Source: Neisseria sp. oral taxon 014 str. F0314
GTDB taxonomy: Bacteria; Pseudomonadota; Gammaproteobacteria; Burkholderiales; Neisseriaceae
DNA: 64,000 bases
Assembly: GCF_005886145.1 (NCBI RefSeq)
Contig: NZ_CP040504.1
Span: forward strand, 682,001 to 746,000
Direction of reading: 5' to 3'
In this document: in pieces, positions 48,380 through 57,514 of the stretch
How positions within the stretch are numbered: position 1 is the stretch's first letter
How the letters are laid out: each line of letters opens with the position of its first letter
Program-made: the position numbers and the translations under genes
The notes under the pieces: generated by a model
Seen by the model: the letters and a program-made list of their open reading frames with translations, nothing else
Databases searched by the model: none
What the model was told of the DNA's origin: nothing

Positions 48380-48551
48380 CGTTATCGTCTTTATCAATCA
48401 GTTTGTCGGTGGAATCATCGTCCATCAAAATACGGTGCGCCGGACCTTCGAGGTCGTCGAACTGGCCGTTTTTGCCCGACCACCAAAAAAAGTAGCCGAT
48501 GACGAAAGCCAGGATGATGCTGATGGGCACCAGAATAAACATGCTTTCCAT
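48360..48551 (-). CDS. ccoS: Cytochrome cbb3 oxidase maturation protein CcoS
   Basis: A 63-residue single-pass membrane protein (MESMFILVPISIILAFVIGYFFWWSGKNGQFDDLEGPAHRILMDDD): the CcoS signature with the FDDLEGPA segment. Needed for cofactor insertion into cbb3-type oxidase (family knowledge). It abuts the preceding 104-residue gene (stop/start adjacent) and overlaps the next. Confidence 0.93.
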   Translation of the reverse strand: MESMFILVPISIILAFVIGYFFWWSGKNGQFDDLEGPAHRILMDDDSTDKLIDKDDNDDPEKR

Positions 48552-48866
48552 TCAAATCGTTCCCGTCAAATCATTCAGTACCAGCGAATGCCCCAGCAGG
48601 GTCAGGTATTCATTGCGTATCGAACCGATGTTCCGGCCGCCGCAAAACAACTCGACGCGGTCTTTTTCAACGCGCCAGAGCAGCGGTTTTCCCTCCTGCT
48701 CCAAACTGCGCAGCATATCCGCCTGAGGCCCGCCGGACGGATTTTCGCTTTGCAGCTTGACCGCAAACCGCCCGCCCTTCGGCCCGGCTTCCGCCCCGTC
48801 GTCGGCCAGCATCACGAAAAAGCCCAAATGGCCGCCCTGCTGCGTGTGGATACTGAAATAATGCAT
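48552..48866 (-). CDS. Conserved-looking small protein of unknown function
   Basis: A 104-residue protein (MHYFSIHTQQGGHLGFFVMLADDG...), not recognised. No signal peptide or membrane helix; mixed beta content. Its stop immediately precedes the ccoS start, so the three genes (104 aa, ccoS, LplT-like) form an operon. A DUS hairpin lies 21 bp upstream of its start. Confidence 0.7.
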   Translation of the reverse strand: MHYFSIHTQQGGHLGFFVMLADDGAEAGPKGGRFAVKLQSENPSGGPQADMLRSLEQEGKPLLWRVEKDRVELFCGGRNIGSIRNEYLTLLGHSLVLNDLTGTI

Positions 48867-48886
48867 GGTTTTAACGTCTCTATCAC

Positions 48887-48926
48887 CCGCAGGCCGTCTG
48901 AAAACAGGTTTTCAGACGGCCTGCGG
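48887..48926. repeat. DUS hairpin in the leader of the ccoS operon
   Basis: CCGCAGGCCGTCTGAAAAC and its complement, 4-base loop, between the divergent ccoS and ackA units. Placed in a 5' leader, not after a gene. Confidence 0.7.
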
Positions 48927-49123
48927 CAAAAGAAGACCCTAATGTAACAGTTTGCCGCGCCGCTGCAAAGCCTCAGCCGTGCCAAACATATTAATAACAA
49001 AATATTAATATCAGCATAAAACCGCAAACTTTGATAAAATACGCCGCGTCAGATCCATTAACTTTTTCAGACGGCCTCCCCCACCCGATCCGACAGACCG
49101 TCCGAACACTCAGGAACTAAAAA

Positions 49124-50320
49124 ATGACTCAAAAACTCATCTTGGTATTGAACTGCGGCAGCTCCTCGCTGAAAGGCGCCGCCATCGACAACGACAGCGG
49201 CGAAGTATTGTTAAGCTGCCTGGCCGAAAAGCTGAACCTGCCCGACGCCTTCGTTACCTTCAAAGCCAACGGCGAAAAACACAAAGTCGATTTGTCGGCC
49301 AAACCCAACCATACCGGCGCGGTGGAAGCATTGATGGAAGAACTCAAAGCCCACGGCCTCGACAGCAAAATCGGCGCCATCGGCCACCGCATCGTCAGCG
49401 GCGGCGAACTGTACAGCGAATCCATCCTGGTTGACGACGAAGTGATTGCCGGCATCGAAAAATGTATCCCGCTCGCCCCGTTGCACAACCCCGCCCACCT
49501 GCTCGGCCTGCGTGCCGCCCAGAGCATCTTCAAAGGCCTGCCCAACGTCGTCGTATTCGACACCGCATTCCACCAGAGTATGCCCAAACACGCCTACACC
49601 TACGCCATCCCGCAGGAACTCTACCGCAAATACGGCCTGCGCCGTTACGGCGCGCACGGTACCAGCTACCGTTTCGTCGCCGACGAAACCGCCCGTTTCC
49701 TCGGTAAAAACAAAGAAGACCTGCGCATGGTTATCGCCCACTTGGGCAACGGCGCATCCATCTCCGCCGTCGCCGGCGGCAAATGCCAGGATACCAGTAT
49801 GGGCCTGACCCCGCTGGAAGGCTTGGTAATGGGTACCCGCAGCGGCGACATCGACCCTGCCGTGTTCGGCTTTTTGGCGGAAAACGCCAACATGACCATC
49901 GCCCAGATTACCGACATGCTGAACAAGAAATCCGGCCTGCTGGGTTTATCCGGCCTGTCCAACGACTGCCGCACCATTGAAGAAGAAGCGGCCAAAGGCC
50001 ACGAAGGCGCGATTCTGGCCATGGAAGTGTTCGTATACCGTCTGGCCAAATACGTCGGCAGCATGGCCGTAGCCGCCGGCGGTTTGGACGCGCTGGTCTT
50101 CACCGGCGGCATCGGTGAAAACTCCGAACTCATCCGCTCCAAAGTATTGGGCTACCTCGGCTTCCTCGGCCTGACCGAAGACCACGAAGCCAACCTGAAA
50201 GCCCGCTTCGGCAACGCAGGCGTGATTACCACCGCCGACAGCAAAGCCGTAGCCGTCGTCATCCCGACCAACGAAGAGCTGATGATTGCCCACGACACCG
50301 CCCGCCTGAGCGGCCTGTAA
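49124..50320 (+). CDS. ackA: Acetate kinase
   Basis: A 398-residue ASKHA kinase interconverting acetyl phosphate and acetate. Diagnostic segments: LVLNCGSSSLKGA, GHRIVSGGE, VFDTAFHQSMP, RRYGAHGTSYR, HLGNGASISAV, GLVMGTRSGDIDP and FTGGIGENS. AGGAACTAAAAA precedes the ATG. An intrinsic terminator (50335-50360) and a DUS pair (50369-50402) follow. Confidence 0.98.
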   Translation: MTQKLILVLNCGSSSLKGAAIDNDSGEVLLSCLAEKLNLPDAFVTFKANGEKHKVDLSAKPNHTGAVEALMEELKAHGLDSKIGAIGHRIVSGGELYSESILVDDEVIAGIEKCIPLAPLHNPAHLLGLRAAQSIFKGLPNVVVFDTAFHQSMPKHAYTYAIPQELYRKYGLRRYGAHGTSYRFVADETARFLGKNKEDLRMVIAHLGNGASISAVAGGKCQDTSMGLTPLEGLVMGTRSGDIDPAVFGFLAENANMTIAQITDMLNKKSGLLGLSGLSNDCRTIEEEAAKGHEGAILAMEVFVYRLAKYVGSMAVAAGGLDALVFTGGIGENSELIRSKVLGYLGFLGLTEDHEANLKARFGNAGVITTADSKAVAVVIPTNEELMIAHDTARLSGL

Positions 50321-50334
50321 AAAATCCGCTTGGC

Positions 50335-50360
50335 AAAGCCCTGCTCACCGACGGGGCTTT
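50335..50360 (+). terminator. Intrinsic terminator of ackA
   Basis: AAAGCCC-TGCTCACCGACG-GGGCTTT then T-rich TTCTT, 15 bp past the stop; a DUS pair follows at once. Confidence 0.85.
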
Positions 50361-50368
50361 TTCTTCAA

Positions 50369-50402
50369 GAGGCCGTCTGAAAAACCGTTTTCAGACGGCC
50401 TC
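50369..50402 (+). terminator. DUS-pair hairpin behind the ackA terminator
   Basis: GAGGCCGTCTGAAAA/TTTTCAGACGGCCTC with a short CCG loop. Confidence 0.7.
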
Positions 50403-50531
50403 CTTTGCATCCCGCTGCGCCGTATCCCCCCTATATAACCAAAACTGATAACCGCCGGCAAAAACATTATTTCCCACCGCCACCCGCACGGTATAAAGTG
50501 GTTGCCGTTTAGAAAAACGAAGGAGCCTCCC

Positions 50532-51590
50532 GTGAACGCACGCATATTCTCACTGGCCGCAATCGGAACCGCGCTGGCACTGTCCGCCTGCTCGCCCAAG
50601 TCCGGACAAAATACCGCCGCAGAATCGTCCGCCCCCGCAGCTGACGGCGGCAAGGGCATCAAACTGCTGAACGTTTCCTACGACGTCGCCCGTGATTTTT
50701 ACAAAGAATACAATCCCCTGTTCGCCAAAGAATACCAAGCCAAACACAACGGCGAAACCGTCGACATACAGCAGTCGCACGGCGGTTCGAGCAAACAGGC
50801 CCTGTCGGTCGCCAACGGCCTGGCCGCCGACGTCGTAACCATGAACCAGACTTCCGACATCGAACTCTTGGAACAAAAAGGGCTGATCAAACCCGACTGG
50901 GCCAAACGCCTGCCCGACAACGCCGTGCCCTATACCAGCACCACCGTATTCCTCGTGCGCAAAGGCAATCCCAAACAAATTAAAGACTGGCCCGATTTGA
51001 CCAAAAACGGCGTGCAAATCGTCATCGCCAACCCGAAAACCACCGGCAACGGCCGCTACGCCTTCCTCGGCGCATACGGCTACGGACTGAAAGCAAACAA
51101 CGGTGATGAAAACAAGGCTAAAGAATTTGCCGCCGCCCTTCTGAAAAACGCTCCCGTCTTTGAAAACGGAGGCCGCGCGGCCACCACCACCTTCAGCCAG
51201 CGCAACATCGGCGACGTGTTGATTACCTTTGAGAACGAAGCCAACCACGTCAGCAAAAAGCTCGCACCGAACCAATTTGAAATCGTCTATCCGAGCTACA
51301 CCATCCTTTCCGAAAGCCCCGTTGCCGCCGTAGACAGCGTCGTCGAGAAAAAAGGTACGCGCGCCGCCGCCGAAGAATACCTGCAATACCTGTGGAGCAA
51401 ACCCGCTCAGGAACTTGCCGCCAAACTCTACCTGCGCCCGCGCGACGCCGAGGTATTGGCCGCACACAAAGCCGACTTCCCCGAAATCGAAACCTTCAGC
51501 CCGAACGAAAAATTCGGCCCGTGGGAAGGCATCATGAAAAAATATTTCTCCGACGGCGGCCTGGTCGACCAACTCTCGCCGAAAAAATAA
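50532..51590 (+). CDS. sbp: Sulfate-binding lipoprotein (Sbp)
   Basis: A 352-residue substrate-binding protein for the CysTWA importer. Starts with GTG after AAGGAGCCTCCC (the upstream ATG at 50502 lacks a ribosome site). The signal ends with lipobox ALALSAC, so it is lipid-anchored, unlike enterobacterial periplasmic Sbp. NVSYDVARDFYKEYN and QQSHGGSSKQALSVANGLAADVVTMN are typical sulfate-site segments. The partner genes are about 30 kb away in this window. Confidence 0.92.
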   Translation: MNARIFSLAAIGTALALSACSPKSGQNTAAESSAPAADGGKGIKLLNVSYDVARDFYKEYNPLFAKEYQAKHNGETVDIQQSHGGSSKQALSVANGLAADVVTMNQTSDIELLEQKGLIKPDWAKRLPDNAVPYTSTTVFLVRKGNPKQIKDWPDLTKNGVQIVIANPKTTGNGRYAFLGAYGYGLKANNGDENKAKEFAAALLKNAPVFENGGRAATTTFSQRNIGDVLITFENEANHVSKKLAPNQFEIVYPSYTILSESPVAAVDSVVEKKGTRAAAEEYLQYLWSKPAQELAAKLYLRPRDAEVLAAHKADFPEIETFSPNEKFGPWEGIMKKYFSDGGLVDQLSPKK

Positions 51591-51607
51591 CGGCCGGCTT
51601 CGGCAAA

Positions 51608-51654
51608 AGGCCGTCTGAAAAGATAAAATACCGCTCTATCCTTTCAGACGGCCT
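51608..51654 (+). terminator. DUS-pair terminator after sbp
   Basis: AGGCCGTCTGAAA/TTTCAGACGGCCT across about 22 bases, 18 bp beyond the stop. Confidence 0.7.
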
Positions 51655-51660
51655 CAACCG

Positions 51661-51984
51661 TGCCCCAACCCTGCTGCTCTGCGTCCTGCTCACTGCCTGC
51701 GCCTCCCCGGCCCGGCACATTCCCCCGCCCCAAACTGCCGGAACCGAATCGAACAAAACACTTCCGGCAACCTGATTATCTTCTACGACGGCCAAACCGG
51801 CCCCGCCCCTTTGATGCAGGCCGTCAAAGACTACGGCGCAACCCTGATTTACGCATACAGAACCCTCCGCAGCATTGTCATCCGGCCGCCGCAAAACGTA
51901 CCGCTGCAAGATGCCGCGGCGCATTTTGAGCAGGTGAAAGGCGTATTAACGGTCAATCAAGACCAAATAACACCGCTTTATTAA
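51661..51984 (+). pseudogene. Broken small lipoprotein gene
   Basis: One frame gives a lipoprotein-signal-like LLLCVLLTACASPARHIPPP and stops at TGA (51774-51776); the neighbouring frame continues as SGNLIIFYDGQTGPAPLMQAVKDYG and QNVPLQDAAAHFEQVKGVLTVNQ to a TAA. No start codon lies in front of the signal, which begins at the sbp terminator. A frameshift plus loss of the start is the simplest reading; alternatively the second part is a 56-codon gene starting at 51814. Confidence 0.45.
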
Positions 51985-52030
51985 ACAATCCGTGCGGCAC
52001 GCAACTTGCCTGCAATCGCCCAAAGCTAAA

Positions 52031-52075
52031 AGAGGCCGTCTGAAAAACAAGATTCTGCTTTTTCAGACGGCCTCT
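52031..52075 (-). terminator. DUS-pair terminator after the helicase fusion gene
   Basis: AGAGGCCGTCTGAAAAA/TTTTTCAGACGGCCTCT with an 11-base loop, about 75 bp past the minus-strand stop at 52150. Confidence 0.8.
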
Positions 52076-52149
52076 TCAGCTACTACCACTGATTAACTCA
52101 CTCCGCTGCTGCACTTGCCGAACTTGGAGTCAGTTAATTCGCTATATTG

Positions 52150-55100
52150 CTATTTGGGAATAATCAGCATGGGGATGACCAGCGGCCATTTTTGGATTTT
52201 TTTAGGAATATTGTCCGTATATTGTTCGTCCTCACGATAGCGGACGCCGAATGCCGCTGCGCGGACACGGATGGCGGACAAATCTGAAACGGCGTCCAAC
52301 TCCGGAAAGCCGGCATTTTTGGCGGTTCTCGCCACGGCAATGCCGTCGGTGCAGAATTCGTATTGCTTGTTTTGCCATCCGCCTCGCCGTATCGTCAGCG
52401 CATCGCCGACTTTCAGTTTTTTTGCGGCTTCCAACCTTGAAATAAGGTCGGAGGCATTCCGTGTTTCGCGTGCGATAAAGCCGATGTCCAGCTCGGCGGG
52501 CCGTTTTTCTTTTTTATCGCTGTAAAGAGACAGCGTCCGGTATTCCGTGTCCAATTCGGGCAAAACCGTATAGCCGCGTTCCACGCATTCTGTTTCTTCG
52601 GGCAGCCTGCCTATCCACAAATGTTGCGGCGTATTTTGAATCAGAGTCAGGGTTTCAATCGCGCGGGTCATGGCGACGTAGTACAGCCGCTGTTCGGACT
52701 CGTCCGCGCTGTTCCAGCCTCCGTCCAAGACGAAGACATGCTTGAATTCCAAGCCTTTCACGGAATGTGCCGTCCCTAGGAAGATGCCGTCCGAACGGCT
52801 TTCGCTTTCGTTACCGACGTATTCGTACAGCCAGTTTTTCAGGAATGCGGCGGGATAGCCGGTATCGGCGGTATTTTCCCGCAGGAAATCCTGTGCCGTC
52901 TGTCTGAAATAGTCCTGCCACATACCTCCTGCGTCTTGCGAGCGTATCAGTTCTGCAAACTCGTTTCCGGTGAATGTTTTTTCTTTCTGCCCTTCCTGCT
53001 GTTTGTCTGGCACTAATTGTTCGACAAGGCGCACGAATTCGCGGGTATGGCGCAGGCGTATGCCGTGTTTGCGGTCTTTGGCGAGGAAATAGGGAATGTT
53101 GTTCTGTTCGCACCATGCCTGCATGGATTTGAGTTCGCCGTTGTTTCTCGACAATACGGCGATGCTGCGGTACTCGATGTCGGCAAGGGCTTGCAGGCGG
53201 CGGATTTCGGCAGCGACTGCCTGCGCCTGGATATTGTTTTTCTGCTGACGGCTGCCTTGAGAGGGCAGTTTGACGACACGCACACGCCCTTGCCGCTCCC
53301 CGTCACGCTCCGACCAGATACCGCCGTTGGGCTGATGCTGCCTTTCGGGGTTGATGACTATCGGGTGCAGGGTTTTCAGACGGCCTCCCATATCCTGAAT
53401 CAGCCGGTTGGCGGCGCTAATGATGTTTTGCGTGCTGCGGTAGTTGAAGGTCAGGAAATCGGGCTGTTTTACCCCGTAATCCTGCAGGAAGCGGTGGATG
53501 TATTCGTTGCTCGTACCGTTGAAGGCATAGATGTTTTGGTCGTCGTCGCCGACTGCGATAATGGTCAGTTTTTCGTCTTCGTCCTCACGTTTCCGCCCTG
53601 CAAGTGCGGAAACCAGTTCGTAATGCTCTTCGGTGATGTCTTGGTATTCGTCCACCAGAATATAACGGAAGCCCGCCATGATGCGGTCGCGGGCGTCGTC
53701 GCTGTCCGCATCGGCGGAGAGTCCGCCCGACAGCATGGCGGCGGCTTCCCTGCACCACTTTTTGAACTGTCCTTCCTCATACTCTTTTTTGCCGTCAAAC
53801 CGCACGCCCAAAAGCCTCATCGCCATTCCGTCGTAAGTCAGGACGGTAACGGCGGCGGCAAGGCTGCCGACCAGTTCGAACAGACGCCGTTTGATTTCCT
53901 GCGCGGCAAGGCGGTTGAAAGTCAGGATGATGACGGAGGCGGGGTTGACATGTTCTGCCTTCAGCAGATAGGCGGTACGGTGTACGATGACGCGCGTTTT
54001 GCCTGAGCCCGGACCTGCCAGCACCAGGCGGTTTTCCTGTTTTCCGGTAACGACGGCTTTTTGGATGGCGTTCAAGCCGTCGGTAATCGTGTGCAGGGTC
54101 TGCGGCGAAATGGATTCTTCCAATTCTTTCAGACGGCCTTTGAACCATTTGTTTTTAAAATCTTTCTCGCTGGTTTTGAAATAGTCGCTGACCAGCTCCC
54201 AGCCGTTTTGCAGGTTTTTCAGGGCGCAAAGGGCGTATTCCTGCATGACGTGTATCTGGAAGCGTTTTTCTCCGTAAAAGATTTCCAGCGGGCGGTAGTC
54301 GGCTTTCAGATATTGGCGTTTCTGCTCCAGCGCGTTGTGGTCGAGACGTATGGTCATGGCGTGGCGCAGGATGGTCATGCCGTGGTTGAGCTTGATGACG
54401 CCGAGTTTGTGCATGAACAGCAAAGCCTGTTTGAGCAGGATTTCACGGCGGTTTTCGGGGATTTGTGCGGCAAGTGCCAAATCGTCGCCGATGTGCTGTT
54501 CCAGTTCTCCGAAACTGGTTTCCACCACGGCGTCTTTGCTGCGGATGCCGCCCGTTTTACTGATGAGCAAAGGTAGGAGGCTCATGCATATGTGGCGGCG
54601 CAGTGCGGCGTTTTCGCGAAGTTGCGCCCATGTGCTTTGTTTGTCTTTGAAGCGCAGCAGCAACATATCGTTGCCTTTGTCGATGATGTCAAAGCTGCCG
54701 CTGCTGCGGGTTTCCGCCGCCGCTTTATCGTAAGCAAGCGACTGCATCAGCAGCTTGATGTCGGCAGGGACGGTTTCGCAGCCCATATCGTGCATTTCCC
54801 GGCATACCGCCGTCAGCGACAGGTTTTGCCAGATACCGCGGTCGGCATCCGGGATTTTTTCGTTCAAGATCTGCCACAGCTTTTCCTCATGCCCGATGAT
54901 AAGCTCAAGCCGCTTTTCGGACGGTTTGGAATGGTCGGTACGCAGGTTGACGGTCATTTTTGTATCGTTGACCAATACGCCCAATTCCTCCAACTTCTTC
55001 AGGTGTCCGCGCAATTCGGCAAAGCTGCACGCGGTAGCCTGGGCCAGTACGTCGGTACTCAATGGTGCGTCGTCGTCGGCGTTAAAAACGATTTCGGCAA

Positions 55101-57369
55101 TGGTCCGGTACAAATCGGTTTTGCGCTGTCCCAAATTTGCTTTGGCAATGATGTCCCATGCCTGATCCAGATTCAGACGGCCCGAACGCGAAGGAAAGAT
55201 ACGGGTTTGGTTTTCGCTGCGTTCCAGCAAATCCGCCCGCTCCAGCCATGCCAAGGCTGCTTTGACTTTGGTGTCCGCCTGCCTGTCGTCGCTGTCGAAG
55301 CTCATGTATCCTTCGGTATCCCGCAGGATTTCCCCACCCGTTACGACAATGGCGTCATCTTCCGCTTTGCCCGATACCGTCCGGTTCAAGAGTTTGAGTT
55401 TGCGCCACACGGATTGCAGATCGCGCTGCTCGAGCTGAGAGAAGCGGCTGAGGCGGAACTGGGTATCCACGTCCGAACGGTCGAACAGCAGCACGCATTT
55501 TGCCTCCTTTTGGTCGCGTCCCGCCCGTCCCGCTTCCTGAAGATAGTTTTCCAGCGAACCGGTAATCTCGGCATGAACCACCAGCCGCACATTGGGCTTG
55601 TCCACGCCCATGCCGAACGCGTTGGTCGCAACGATGACCCTTAATCTGTCGTGAATGAAATCGTCTTGGATTTCGGCTTTGGCATTTGCCTGAAGCCCCG
55701 CATGGAAATATTCGCAATCCCAGCCCTGACGCTTTAAAAATTCCGCATATTTTTCGGCACTTTTCTGCCGTGCCACAAACACGACCGCCCCGCCGTCCTG
55801 ATGGTCGAGTTCGCGGTGCAGCAGTTCGTCGATGTAGCGGTTTTTAAGGTCGTCTGAAACCTCCAAAACCTCGTAAAACAGATTGCTGCGCTCGTTGCCG
55901 CCGATAAACTGTTTGAACTCGATGCCCAGTTCTTCGCGGAAATGTTCCGTAATTTCCTGAAGGACGTCCGGTTTCGCCGTTGCCGTAAAGCAGCTCACGG
56001 GGGCGGCTGCCGCTCCGTTGCGGTTGCGCTTGGCAATGAATTTGGCGGCATACAGATAATCGGGGCGGAAATCGTGCCCCCATTTGGACAGGCAGTGTGC
56101 TTCATCGAATACCCAGCCGTTGATTTGGCGGTGTTCGATGGCTTTGATAAAGCTCGTATTGCGGAACTGTTCGGGTGCGACAAACAAAATGCCGACATCG
56201 CCCAAAGCGACCCTGTCCAATACGTCCGCGCGCTCCGTTACCGACAGCATGCCGTTGAGCGTATCCACATCCGTCCGCCCCTTCGCCTTTAAATTGTCCA
56301 CTTGGTCTTTCATCAGCGACTGCAACGGGGAAACGACGACGGTCAGCCCGCCGTTGCGGTAATAGCGGTTGAGCGCGGGAAGCTGGAAACACAATGACTT
56401 CCCGCCTCCCGTCGGCAAAACCGCCAGCACATGTTCGCCGTTCATGCCCGCCTTGACAATCGCCTGTTGTCCGCCTGTTACGCCATCCACTTCTCTGAAC
56501 GAGGCAAAGCCGAAATAACGCTTCAGTTGCGAAACAGGGTTGAGCGTGTCGCAGCAATAGCGGCATCCGGCATCGCCGCAGTCGTGGTCGCGCAATTCGG
56601 CAATCAGACGCGCGGTATCGGGAAACTGGTGGCGCACCCACGGCGCAAGTACCGAATTGCCTCCCGAAACGGACAGCCACGAGAGCGCATAGGCAAGCGG
56701 GATATAGAGTTCGGGCCGGTGTATGTCCTCGCGCATCAGTCGGGTAAAACGGGTTTTGCAGACTTTCAGACGGCCTGTTTCCACATCGTCCTGCACCATA
56801 TCCCAAATTTGCGGGAGCAGGTCGTAGGCATTGTCCTGCAACGGCTTTTCGGGAATAACGATGTCGTCTGAAACCTTGTACGGCAATGCGCCGAACAAGG
56901 TGCCGTACACGCGGTAGGCGTCGGGATGACGGGTTTTCAGATTGCCGAACGCAGCACACTGGTCCTGAAAAAGCTGCCAGCAGGCGCGGCAGTCGGCTTC
57001 GGGAGAATTGAGTGAGGATGAAATGATTTTGTGGTTTTTAATCAGGCGGTGATAAGGATTTTGCGGAAAAGCGAGCGGCGACAGCCTCAAGGTATCCAAA
57101 ACAGGCAGGGACAGCCACGGCAAATCGGGGGCGGCTTCCTTCAGATAGCGCAAATCGTGCGCCAGAATATTATGCCCCATCAGCCAGTGCGCACCGTTCG
57201 CAAGGTATTCCATTTCAAGCAGGGCTTCCCTGAAGCCTTTTATATTGCGGACGGCGCGCTCGTACCCCAGTTCCAAGTCAGGACGGTATGCGCCAAGTTT
57301 GAACACGGCATCCGTTTTGGGATTGACCTCCAAATCGATAATCAAAACGGCGGGGGCAGGAGATGTCAT
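52150..57369 (-). CDS. Exonuclease-RecQ-UvrD triple-fusion helicase
   Basis: A 1739-residue protein. Residues about 7-150 resemble a DnaQ/DEDD exonuclease (VLIIDLEVN, MGHNILAHDLRYL, PVLDTLRLS). A RecQ-type superfamily 2 helicase follows: Walker A LPTGGGKSLCFQLPAL near 320, DEAH near 421, and NAFGMGVDKPNVRLVVH with QEAGRAGRDQ. After a long helical linker comes a UvrD/PcrA superfamily 1 helicase: GPGSGKTRVIVHR near 1116, VDEYQD near 1240, GDDDQNIYAFNG and the motif VI region AMTRAIETLTL near 1569. The start is weakly supported. It probably acts in DNA repair or in attack on foreign DNA; the physiological role is unknown. Confidence 0.85.
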   Translation of the reverse strand: MTSPAPAVLIIDLEVNPKTDAVFKLGAYRPDLELGYERAVRNIKGFREALLEMEYLANGAHWLMGHNILAHDLRYLKEAAPDLPWLSLPVLDTLRLSPLAFPQNPYHRLIKNHKIISSSLNSPEADCRACWQLFQDQCAAFGNLKTRHPDAYRVYGTLFGALPYKVSDDIVIPEKPLQDNAYDLLPQIWDMVQDDVETGRLKVCKTRFTRLMREDIHRPELYIPLAYALSWLSVSGGNSVLAPWVRHQFPDTARLIAELRDHDCGDAGCRYCCDTLNPVSQLKRYFGFASFREVDGVTGGQQAIVKAGMNGEHVLAVLPTGGGKSLCFQLPALNRYYRNGGLTVVVSPLQSLMKDQVDNLKAKGRTDVDTLNGMLSVTERADVLDRVALGDVGILFVAPEQFRNTSFIKAIEHRQINGWVFDEAHCLSKWGHDFRPDYLYAAKFIAKRNRNGAAAAPVSCFTATAKPDVLQEITEHFREELGIEFKQFIGGNERSNLFYEVLEVSDDLKNRYIDELLHRELDHQDGGAVVFVARQKSAEKYAEFLKRQGWDCEYFHAGLQANAKAEIQDDFIHDRLRVIVATNAFGMGVDKPNVRLVVHAEITGSLENYLQEAGRAGRDQKEAKCVLLFDRSDVDTQFRLSRFSQLEQRDLQSVWRKLKLLNRTVSGKAEDDAIVVTGGEILRDTEGYMSFDSDDRQADTKVKAALAWLERADLLERSENQTRIFPSRSGRLNLDQAWDIIAKANLGQRKTDLYRTIAEIVFNADDDAPLSTDVLAQATACSFAELRGHLKKLEELGVLVNDTKMTVNLRTDHSKPSEKRLELIIGHEEKLWQILNEKIPDADRGIWQNLSLTAVCREMHDMGCETVPADIKLLMQSLAYDKAAAETRSSGSFDIIDKGNDMLLLRFKDKQSTWAQLRENAALRRHICMSLLPLLISKTGGIRSKDAVVETSFGELEQHIGDDLALAAQIPENRREILLKQALLFMHKLGVIKLNHGMTILRHAMTIRLDHNALEQKRQYLKADYRPLEIFYGEKRFQIHVMQEYALCALKNLQNGWELVSDYFKTSEKDFKNKWFKGRLKELEESISPQTLHTITDGLNAIQKAVVTGKQENRLVLAGPGSGKTRVIVHRTAYLLKAEHVNPASVIILTFNRLAAQEIKRRLFELVGSLAAAVTVLTYDGMAMRLLGVRFDGKKEYEEGQFKKWCREAAAMLSGGLSADADSDDARDRIMAGFRYILVDEYQDITEEHYELVSALAGRKREDEDEKLTIIAVGDDDQNIYAFNGTSNEYIHRFLQDYGVKQPDFLTFNYRSTQNIISAANRLIQDMGGRLKTLHPIVINPERQHQPNGGIWSERDGERQGRVRVVKLPSQGSRQQKNNIQAQAVAAEIRRLQALADIEYRSIAVLSRNNGELKSMQAWCEQNNIPYFLAKDRKHGIRLRHTREFVRLVEQLVPDKQQEGQKEKTFTGNEFAELIRSQDAGGMWQDYFRQTAQDFLRENTADTGYPAAFLKNWLYEYVGNESESRSDGIFLGTAHSVKGLEFKHVFVLDGGWNSADESEQRLYYVAMTRAIETLTLIQNTPQHLWIGRLPEETECVERGYTVLPELDTEYRTLSLYSDKKEKRPAELDIGFIARETRNASDLISRLEAAKKLKVGDALTIRRGGWQNKQYEFCTDGIAVARTAKNAGFPELDAVSDLSAIRVRAAAFGVRYREDEQYTDNIPKKIQKWPLVIPMLIIPK

Positions 57370-57437
57370 AGGGTGTCTTCAACCAATGAAAGCGTGAAGC
57401 CGAAAATATAACATAGAGTTAAGTATGGTTAAAATAT

Positions 57438-57483
57438 AAAGGCCGTCTGAAAACCTGATTTAAGGTTTTTCAGACGGCCTTTC
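57438..57483 (-). terminator. DUS-pair terminator after leuA
   Basis: AAAGGCCGTCTGAAAACCT and a complement ending in CAGACGGCCTTT, 30 bp past the minus-strand leuA stop. Confidence 0.8.
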
Positions 57484-57514
57484 TACTTTTCGACGTCAAA
57501 TCAAGCTGGTTAAC

